Assembly (NCBI GenBank): GCA_050084515.1
Contig: CM114274.1
Location: 10,726,001 to 10,790,000, forward strand
Source: Blasia pusilla
Lineage: Eukaryota; Marchantiophyta; Marchantiopsida; Blasiales
Length of the DNA stretch: 64,000 nucleotides
Direction of reading: 5' to 3'
Position numbers and translations under genes: made by a program. The notes beneath the pieces are model-generated. The model saw nothing but the letters and a program-made list of their open reading frames with translations. It was not told the origin of the DNA and made no database searches. This document shows, in pieces, positions 56,201 through 64,000 of the stretch (position 1 is the first letter of the stretch; each line of letters begins with the position of its first letter).

Positions 56201-57770
56201 ATATATAGAATAGGTTTTCAATAGGCCTTGGGAAATAAGAAAGGGAAGGAAGGGATGGGTGGAAAGCAAGAACAAATTGGCATTTTTTTAGGGGAAAAAT
56301 GATCTCATAGACAGGACCTCCCTTGGGAAAGGAAAATAAAGGAAAGGATATAAATTTGGAGGAAGATACCAAGGTTACTCGGAAACGGACATACCCAATG
56401 GGTCTCTTGCCCAGATTTTTTTGGCTTTCAGGTGGCACGTGCAGGCTTGAGACGCGGGAACGGGTGCAAGCTTGGCAGGGCAAGGGTTGAACGGGTGTGC
56501 GGACTATGAGCCCTCCCTTGTCTTGCATCAAGACTGCGCGCGCTCTTGATGCGGGTTACAAAATGGGTGCGAGTTGACCAAGCCCAATTCTATGTTATGA
56601 GCGAGGCACGCTCGAGGCCGGACCACAGATACTTGTGCCCGCATGGACATGTCTGTCCTAAGGACGAACGTAAGTTTGCGGACATAGATATGTTCCTCGA
56701 CACAAACTTTGTTTGTGACCTTGGAAGAAACAAAAGGACATAGACGATTGCAAACTATTGGGACCTCTCTCTAAAATCAAGCATGGGCTATAAATATCTA
56801 AACACTCCCCTAGGAAAGCGATAATGAGTCTATTTTTGGCCCCTATCTTCATCCCTATAGTCTTGAAAGGGAACAAGAATAATCATATGGGAAAGGATGA
56901 GGGGACAAATGGGCAAAGATAGCAGGGACAAGCCTGCTCCATTCCTTTGAGGACTCAAAAAATCATAGAGATTGAGGATAAGTTGGATGGGTGGTTCAAT
57001 AAAGTTAGAGAGATTAAGGTATTCTTTGTTTTCTCGACAGGAGAGATACATGTGAAGAGGAGAGAAGAAATCCCTCCCTCTATCCATAAGGATGAAAACA
57101 AAAGATATAGGGATCCTCTTGCCTGGGGCACATGGACTACCATTATTTTCAAAAGATATTAGATGGAAGATGAGGATGAAAAAGACGGTGGTAGGAAGAG
57201 AAAAAATAAGGGAGGATGGATTATTAGAATGCTAAGGTAGGGATTAGTCTAGGAAAAGGTGACTTTTTTCCTATAAGAATATTTATCATTTTTCCTCTTT
57301 ATTTCCAAAGCCATAAATGGAAAAAAATTGGCAGTGAAAAGGTTTGATTTACAAAATAAGACTTACTCTTGGGTATAAAAGAATGGCGTGGTTGGTGCCG
57401 ACCACCATATGATTCAAGGGGTCGCTTGACTTTCATATGGTATCCATGAACCATTGTTAATATAATCTATACAAGTGGATGTCCCACTAGGGATAGTGAT
57501 GCATAATTCAAACTACCAATCAATTATTTGATGGATCCTAAAAGAAACTCCCGTAGTGATGTCATTGGTCAAATTCGATTCTACAATGATATTAATTTAT
57601 ATTATTGTTGGAGAGTGTCATTTCATTTTACAAATTTTTCAACCAATGGGATCACTCACTTTATAAATCAATAGGATCGTTTAAAATTTACTTAAAATAA
57701 AATTTGAAGATTATAAAAATTTACTAAAGAGACAATATTATACACTCATATTAGAATAATTAAAAAAAAA
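53276..57770. other. AT-rich gene desert with small repeats
   Basis: A tandem duplication of an 83-base unit lies at 54020-54185 (aatcaagaagccaatgtttt in each copy). About 56400-56720 is GC-richer with gacatgtctgtcc and gcggacatag words like those at 29.8 kb. Frames at 55941-56174, 56947-57162 and 56070-56531 have no motif. No RNA gene seen. Confidence 0.45.
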
Positions 57771-57772
57771 AG

Positions 57773-58080
57773 AATTGAGAACCAAGATTTGTTTGAGCAT
57801 TAAACAAATCCTCAAATAATCTCCACTAGCATAATACCCACCAAAAAATATACCATTAATATAAGAAAATATATCCATTAAATTAATGACAGATTAGCTC
57901 TTCTATGAAACATAACAAATGATTTTTTAAAAATATGATTGAGAACCGAGGTTTGTTTGAGCATTACAAATAGTCCTCAAATAATCTTGACTAACATACT
58001 ACCCGCAAGAAAATATATCCATTAATATAAGAAAATATATCCATTAAATTATTGACATTAGATTAGCTCTTCTATTAAAG
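57773..58080 (+). repeat. Tandem duplication, about 164-bp unit, two copies
   Basis: Copies begin aattgagaacc (57773) and gattgagaacc (57937) and end near ttagctcttctat. Inside each, aatataagaaaatatatcca recurs. AT-rich and non-coding. Confidence 0.85.
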
Positions 58081-58850
58081 TTGACATGCGTCAAGGCAGG
58101 AAGTGGGGGTGTCCCCCCTAAACACGGGACGAAGGTTTCTTAAATCCAGTCCTCATTTAATAAAAAAAAGTCATGATTATTAAACCCGCCAATAACAAGG
58201 CTGCACACCAGGAGGGTGGTTATCATTATTTAGGCACCCAAGGAGTCCATTTTCAGAAACCCCCCAAATTATGCTTTTCCCAATGGTGCCTAGAATTCGA
58301 TACCCTCCACCGCGAGGGAGCAAAGTGGGACACTCGCCCAGAGAAGCTGTCAAAGGCGTGAAGTCTGAAATGAGGTACTCCGACTAGGGCGCTTCCAATA
58401 GGTGGGAGGAAAACAAACAACCCACAGCTGAAGGAAAAAAAAAAGTGTAATATTATACAGAAAATAGGATGAGAAACCCATCATTTACGAAATGAGGGGC
58501 ATAGAGAGAAAAAACAAATTAAAATTCAAGGGGGTCCCAAAATCAGCCCTGAGGAGAAAGAAAGGGCTCTCCCTCTTAACGACCAAAATCATTAAAAAAC
58601 TTTGACTATTACTAAATGAACTTCTTCTAAATTGACGTCTCTAAAACCCATTTGCCTTGGCACCCTGAAGTATGAGCCACCCGCATGCAACAGTAATGAA
58701 CGATGGGCATCACTCAATGCAACACCGCGATTCTCGCCAGTGCGTCACCTCTACACAAACCACCCACTCTACATCACTCTGCAGTGATGTAGGTACTCAA
58801 TGCAATACCGCAGTGTTTCACCTCCCCTAGGCATGTTCGTCTTTGACAAT
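58081..58850. other. Intergenic DNA, no gene recognised
   Basis: The frame at 58173-58361 (62 residues) has no motif. Nothing else is seen. Confidence 0.4.
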
Positions 58851-58859
58851 AGCTGATTA

Positions 58860-59300
58860 AGCTGACCCGCGCTCAGATTCTCGGTTTCTCCCCCAACTTG
58901 TGCTGTACTACGTATGGAGGCTCGGCATTGACACTCGCTGATCCGTGCCAAGAAAGAAATTCCCTAGCCTCAGATTCCCAATTGGTATTCTACTTCGTAT
59001 GTTCTCGTCGTTGAACTTGCTGGTCCGCGCCGAGGATGAAGTCCTGCAGCGTCAGATTCCCAGTTTCTCCCACTCTGTAATGTACTTCGTATGTTCGTCA
59101 TCGAAACTCGCTGATCCGCGCCGAGGATGAAATCCCATAGCATCAGATCGCCAATTTCTCCCACTCTGTAATCTACTGCGTATGTTCGCCATTGGAACTC
59201 GCTGATCCGTGCCGAGGATGCAATCGCACAGCATCAGATCGCCAATTTCTCGTGCCGAAGATGAAATCGCATAGCCTGAGATTCCCAGTTTGTCCCATTT
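58860..59300 (+). repeat. Minisatellite, about 91-bp unit, roughly 4.5 copies
   Basis: The words tacttcgtatgttc, ctcgctgatccgcgccgaggatg and cagattcccagtttctccca recur with starts near 58908, 58993, 59085 and 59176, plus a shortened copy to 59300. It ends about 20 bases beyond the stop codon of the BAHD gene, so it probably forms most of that gene's 3' UTR or 3' flank. Confidence 0.9.
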
Positions 59301-59320
59301 TGTGGTCGCATTGTGGAGAT

Positions 59321-61624
59321 TCATGAGAGGCTGGAAGGGTAGAAGTGGGGATCGGCGTGGAGGTTGGCCATGTGCTGGTCCACAAGGCCCACGAAGACGT
59401 CGACAGCTTTGGGTCCTCGATGGCTGGGCAGGAACAGCACCAGGCCATCCCAGGCTGACATCGCCGCGCCGAAGAATTCGGGAGTTCCCCACCCGAAGTC
59501 GAGGTCGTAAGCGTGGAAATTCCTCCAGCTCGTCAAGGCCAGATGTGGGCCTGCGAAAGAAACGAAAGTGTGGAAGATGGCGAGGGGACTGCTTTGCTGC
59601 TCCACCCAGTCCAGCGCTGATCTCATGTACTCATCTTTGACGCGCACCACAGCTTCGTGCACTAGGGCCGCGGCGTGGGACAGGGGCTTGGACACCAGCT
59701 CACCTGCGCTCCCACACAAAGGTTCGCGTGAGATGTTAACAGAGCGGCAAAGAGAAAGAGGGAAACTCATCCTCGACCGTCACTGACTGTCCCCGGGGCC
59801 CTCGGGACAAAGGAATTTCTCTCCGGAGGGAAGGGGGACGACGATCGGATCGGAGGGAATGTCAATAGTGGAGCTCTAAATGAGTCACTGGAATTGGATT
59901 TGTGGATGAACATTCAAACCCCTGGGCCATAGAATTGAAAACCAAATGTGCCCTCCTCACGCCCTGGAGAGCCGCTAGAGGGCAACAGGGAATCGGTTGG
60001 AGGAAAAAAGGATCCGGCTCAACAGAACAAACCATGCTTGAAAGATGCTAGGCGCTGTGCCACTGGTACTGAATCCGATCCTGGAAACCCATTTTCTCAG
60101 GATCCGATCACAAATGTGAAAGATAAACGTGGGATTGAGAGGGCGGCACAAGTACCGGCGGTGGACAGTGCCAGTCCAGTAAAAGTGACATTTCCGAAGT
60201 AGGTGTCCGGCAGAGGGGGATTGAATCGGCTCCTTCCATCGACCGAACATCCGAGCTTTACGTCTTGGGATTCCTTCATCTCCCGTGCGCGAGTAACGCA
60301 TTTCCAAACATGTCCAGCAAGAACTTCAAAAGATGTGAATGGGATCCCGTGGGTGCTTGAACCGGCTTCTTCCTTCAAGCTTTGGATTCGGGCAGGACTG
60401 AATTCGAATCGTCTTGCGGTCATAGATGAAGGATTCGATGGCATGCTTGGGGGGACGTGGGTATACTCCAAGTGCTCGAACGACGGCCTCGGAGGATCTC
60501 TTGCTTTCATGGCTGAGCGGTCCAGATACGGAGGAGCTGAAACCCCTCTCCCCCCAGCAATATTGGCCCATGTCTGAACGAAATTCGAGATGCCAGCTCC
60601 ATCGCATACGACGTGGTGCACAGCCACTGCCAAGCAAACTCTCCCACATTCGAAGCGACTCACCTGGAAGCAGCAACCATCGACAACCCGAAGTCAGCAG
60701 CTCAGAAGAGATGAGATACTCCAGCCAGTCATAAAGTACTGATGCATCTAATTTCCAAAAGATGAAGAGGGATTTGGTTTGATTTCAGTTCCTACTCCGG
60801 ATGAAGCCTGTCTGGCAATGGCTTGTGGGAGCCCTTCCATTTGCATGCCTTCCCATCACATCTATTGACACAAGTGTGTAGCCAAAATTCACACACATGT
60901 TCGCACAACATATCTGGGTCTTCCCTGAGGTTCAGACCGCCGCGGAGTGCTGGCAATGGCAATTGAAGAGACAAAGCATAGACTTCTCTAGCGTGACCTT
61001 GCGACCGACCATGTGTGCACATCGCGCTCAGGTTCAACGAAGCTATGCGGGAGACTTACAGCTAGAGAGCCGCAGAACCGTAAGGTAAATGAAGCGTGAG
61101 ATCGCAATTCCGGTCCCGCAACTTTTTCGCAGTGCTGCCGCCCGGGCACATGGAACACAATACTCATTGAAGAATAGGGCACAAAATGAGAGGAGACTCA
61201 CTTGCGTTTTGCAAAGTTCAGTCTCGTCTATGGGGGGAAGATTGGCGTTATCAACCGACGAAAGCAACAGGTCTATGGCGGGATTCGGTTGGAAACCCGC
61301 GAAGTCCTTGTCAAAATCTCCTGTCAGAAACGCTTCCAAAAGCTCCACGCCTTCATTCGTGCACAAGATTTCCAGTGCTCCATTTCCTCCGGCTCGAAAG
61401 CGGCCCGTCAAAGGATAAAACAATGAGAGAGCCTCCGCTAGAGATGCCTTGAGCACCTCCGTGGACATGAAATCCTTTGCCCCTTCCTTCGGCGAAAAGT
61501 AGTACGCCATGCTTGCGTACACCCGCCCCATCACCTGATCATTATTGCTCAGAATTATCTTCGTTCCTGCTGGCGCCGGCCTCAGCGGCTGGACAACATG
61601 CCTCGACAGGGACTCGATCTTCAT
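59321..61624 (-). CDS. BAHD-family acyltransferase (hydroxycinnamoyl-transferase-like), three exons
   Basis: BAHD enzymes move an acyl group from acyl-CoA to an alcohol or amine in the cytosol, for example in phenylpropanoid or cuticle synthesis. Exons on the minus strand: 61624-61202, 60663-60156, 59703-59321. Introns are 538 bp (GTGAGT...CAG, phase 0) and 452 bp (GTACTT...CAG, phase 1). Joined length is 1314 bases, or 437 residues, normal for the family. The start ATG at 61624 gives MKIESLSRHVVQP, the usual N-terminus; an ATG at 61699 in frame would add 25 residues. Motifs: YPLTGRFR in exon 1, catalytic HHVVCDG at the start of exon 2, DTYFGN late in exon 2, and DFGWG in exon 3. No frame breaks, so it is probably functional. 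The substrate cannot be told from sequence. Confidence 0.93.
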
Positions 61625-61860
61625 CTCCAACAATTTCGCCCGTCGAAAGCTTCTACTCTGTTCTGCTGAAAAATTCCAAATCCTTTTCAGCTCTTTCAAA
61701 CTGCTCGTCTCCTCTTCCCATCCATATCACACCATCAACGACCATCTCTATCTTCCCACACTTTAACCAAATTCCTCTCTCCGCTCTCCTCTCCTCTCCT
61801 CTCCTCTGCTCTGCGCGCTGGCCGCACTCTGCACTTCAGTTTCTTCCTCCGAGAGGCATT
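61625..61860 (-). promoter_or_regulatory. Leader and promoter region of the BAHD gene
   Basis: On the minus strand it contains a GAGAGGAGAG run (ctctc repeats at about 61777-61810 on the plus strand), common in plant 5' leaders. No clear TATA box is placed. Confidence 0.4.
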
Positions 61861-62864
61861 GACCAGTGCTCTCTGTGGATTGAGAGGAGACGCGTTCAGA
61901 GGAAAGGAACGAAACGATGTGAAACGGAGTCAGAGTTACATCTTTTTACCCAAGACTCCAGCTTCATGCATAGGTTGCCACGGGTATCTTAGGCTATGGA
62001 CGAAGGCCATAGTTCGTCCCGGAAAGGCATTCAATGCGCGTAGGGTAGCGCCTACCTCGAGCTGGGTCGGGCCCACGTTTCAGGTTCGGGAGTCCCGGGA
62101 TGGAGAGGTCGCGACGGAGGATAAAGAAGTCGCGACGGAGGATAGGGAGGACAGCGTCCGAAGACGGACGGCGCGAAACGGACGACCCCCATCCCATCCG
62201 TTTCGCGGAACGGACTACGTTCGGTCCGGTTCAAATGACGGAATTTGCCGACGGGTATTAGGGCGGGAATTAGGGGATTCGATCATTTTGGAACGAACGG
62301 AGAAGAGCGGGAGAAACCGAACACGGAGGGATTAGCATTTCATTACGAGCGGATTAGCATTTGATTACGAGCGGGTTACGTGACGGAACGTGGCCGGACG
62401 AAGAGCGCGCGAGGAGAAACACGGAACAAGGAAGAGCGCTTTGTATGCGGAGACCGTGATTAGCTGATTAAGAGCGGATTAACATTTCATTACGAGCTTG
62501 ATTAGTTCTAACTCGAACGGTTCTAACTTGATTGATTACGACCTGCGGACCGCGGATTTCAAGCCGGATTAGGCGGATGGGGTCCACTCCGTAACTTTTT
62601 CATGTTAGAGATTATTTGCGTCCGTGAGTATCATTTTCCAATTTGCACGTAAGTAGCTATTGGTGCCACATTCGGCCATGGTGATAGATAAAAGCTTAGA
62701 TCGTCATCCAGGAAAACATGTCTATTATTATGTGCACTATAATTTTGGTGTTCGGTTCCATTTATGTACTTTCTGGTCTTGCCCAGGTCGAATGGACAGA
62801 ATTCACACTTGAAGTTTGCACTTTAATTGGAGCCTGCACTTGAATCCCTGAACAGATTATAGCC
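61861..62864. other. CpG-rich spacer with short direct repeats
   Basis: GTCGCGACGGAGGATA occurs twice (about 62108 and 62129). GGATTAGCATTTCATTACGAGC-like units occur at 62329 and 62351, and a variant near 62473. No gene recognised. It probably includes divergent promoters for the BAHD gene and the SWIM/MULE gene on the right. Confidence 0.5.
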
Positions 62865-63818
62865 ATGGTGAAATTCAAGAAATATTCAGCTGCATTTGAA
62901 TGCGATGTTATCCAAAACCCTCTCCCTGGTCCTTTTTTGAGCGAGCATTTGATTTGGTATGGCAATAGAAAAGAGGCATGGATTCCCTCAGATAGGGTTG
63001 AAGACTTCATTCATGGTGAAGAACAAAGACCACATTTCCAGACCACATTTAGGAAAAGGAATACCGACAAATTAGGGAACATACATGTTACAGTTCGATA
63101 CTGGTGTTCATATGGACCCCAAGATCATAGGAATACCGTCTGGACCTCTCTGCCAAGTGAGGTTTTTGATTCAAACCTGCGCTGCAAGGGAGGTAAGGGT
63201 AGTAGGCCAGAAAGCCAAAGTACACGGCTTGGGCTGTCTCAGGGACGTGGATGCCAATTTCACTTTGCCGTTGTAACCTCAAAGGACCGCCCTGGGTGTT
63301 CTATGTTGAGGCATATGCATTCCAAGCATGTCAATAAGGCGGGCTGTATATGCCATGGGGACTTAGACAGGACTGCGGACATTGCGAATGCAATTGTTGC
63401 CCCGAAGTTGAGTTCTCATTGTAGGGATTTTGTTGAACGGTTATTGCGAGTGAACGTGAGCCCCTTAAATATCATGAAGGAGCATAGGAGATGGATTCGT
63501 GAACACATTCACGATAATCCTAATCAGGAACAAGCTTGGGGCAAGGACGCTATGTTAAAACCACAAGATATCCTTAATATCCAGCATTCAATGCGAAGAC
63601 GCGAAGGGGAGTATGATGGAACCGATGACGCCACTGCAATCCAACATTGGGTTGCAGCTCATCTTGAAAATGTCATACACTACAGGGAGGCCATTTCAAG
63701 TTTAGGCCAACCTTTCATCATGGTCATTTCTACACCTTGGATGCTTCAGAATCTTTTGCATCTTGGTAACGGTGGAGCCATCTCCATGGATGCCACTCAT
63801 GGCACAAACACATATGAG
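62865..63818 (+). CDS. SWIM/MULE-type transposase-like gene, member 2, first exon
   Basis: ATG at 62865 in a strong context (gccATGG). The exon is open for 318 codons and ends at a donor site (TATGAG then GTAATT, 63819). It shows WIPSDRVEDFIHGEE, YWCSYGPQDHRN, a Cys/His-rich block (GRGCQFHF, then KAGCICHG), a helical middle, and ISMDATHGTNTYE, which holds the first catalytic Asp of MULE-type transposases. Later exons (second Asp, Glu, SWIM finger) would lie beyond the right edge. It is homologous to the split gene at 39905-39682 plus 14426-17363. The intact frame suggests a live gene or a young element; host-domesticated and transposon origins cannot be told apart here. Confidence 0.8.
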
Positions 63819-64000
63819 GTAATTTCAGGGCCTTAGAACCGTAATGTCATTCTCTTAGAGGAGTTTATAGGCTACATTAGTTCTGTGGTATCATTTGACA
63901 GTTGCTGCATGATCTGGCAGAAATTGTAACATTTGGAACGTTGTGTTCACTTTAATAGATATGTACATGAACAATCGGAATCCTGAACACACTCTTTTCT
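63819..64000 (+). other. Start of intron 1 of the SWIM/MULE gene member 2
   Basis: Begins GTAATTTC and is AT-rich with stops in all frames. No acceptor with coding sequence is visible before the window ends. Confidence 0.55.

Overview
The window is nuclear DNA of a streptophyte plant, most likely a non-seed land plant (bryophyte, lycophyte or fern) or a close algal relative. The evidence is spliced plant-type genes (a BAHD acyltransferase, SWIM-finger MULE-type proteins, a DRP3-like dynamin fragment, an adenylosuccinate synthetase exon), a dense load of Ty3/gypsy and LINE sequence, and a DNMT3-type methyltransferase, a family lost from flowering plants. The species cannot be named from sequence alone.

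Layout. 1-2060 is AT-rich or purine-rich non-coding DNA. 2061-2480 is a decayed dynamin fragment and 2829-3200 is the first half of an adenylosuccinate synthetase (AdSS) exon. Element 1 interrupts that exon: a Ty3/gypsy element on the plus strand from 3201, carrying a nested minus-strand gypsy at about 5270-8215. Its order is gag remnant, protease, DNMT3-like cytosine methyltransferase, reverse transcriptase, RNase H, integrase, PHD finger, then terminal repeats broken at 14379. Next come a SWIM/MULE-type gene missing its first exon (14426-17363), a small unknown ORF (17959-18521), and a long repeat-rich gene desert (18.5-31.4 kb). Element 2 (31419-37451, minus) is a deleted relative of element 1 bounded by a 4-bp target duplication. 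Then follow a LINE fragment, the second half of the AdSS exon, the rest of element 1's 3' terminal repeat, and the missing first exon of the SWIM/MULE gene, all on the minus strand up to 39905. A BED-finger pseudogene lies at 41.7-44.2 kb, a secreted-protein gene at 49.5-50.4 kb, AT-rich desert to 58.8 kb, a three-exon BAHD acyltransferase at 59.3-61.6 kb, and a second SWIM/MULE gene that runs off the right edge.

Main points. (1) Both gypsy elements carry a DNMT3-type methyltransferase between protease and reverse transcriptase, and element 1 ends its integrase with a C4HC3 PHD finger. (2) The ends of these elements do not look like ordinary LTRs. Two independent insertions begin with module X alone and end A-X-A, like a two-LTR circle opened inside one LTR. 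(3) Four broken pieces (element 1's 3' repeat, the AdSS exon, and both parts of the SWIM/MULE gene) rejoin exactly if 14380-39547 is flipped, which gives a 25-kb inversion with GGTC at both breakpoints. (4) Several stop codons stand where the family has Gln or Arg, consistent with C-to-T change at CAG and CGA sites, as expected for methylated and decaying DNA.
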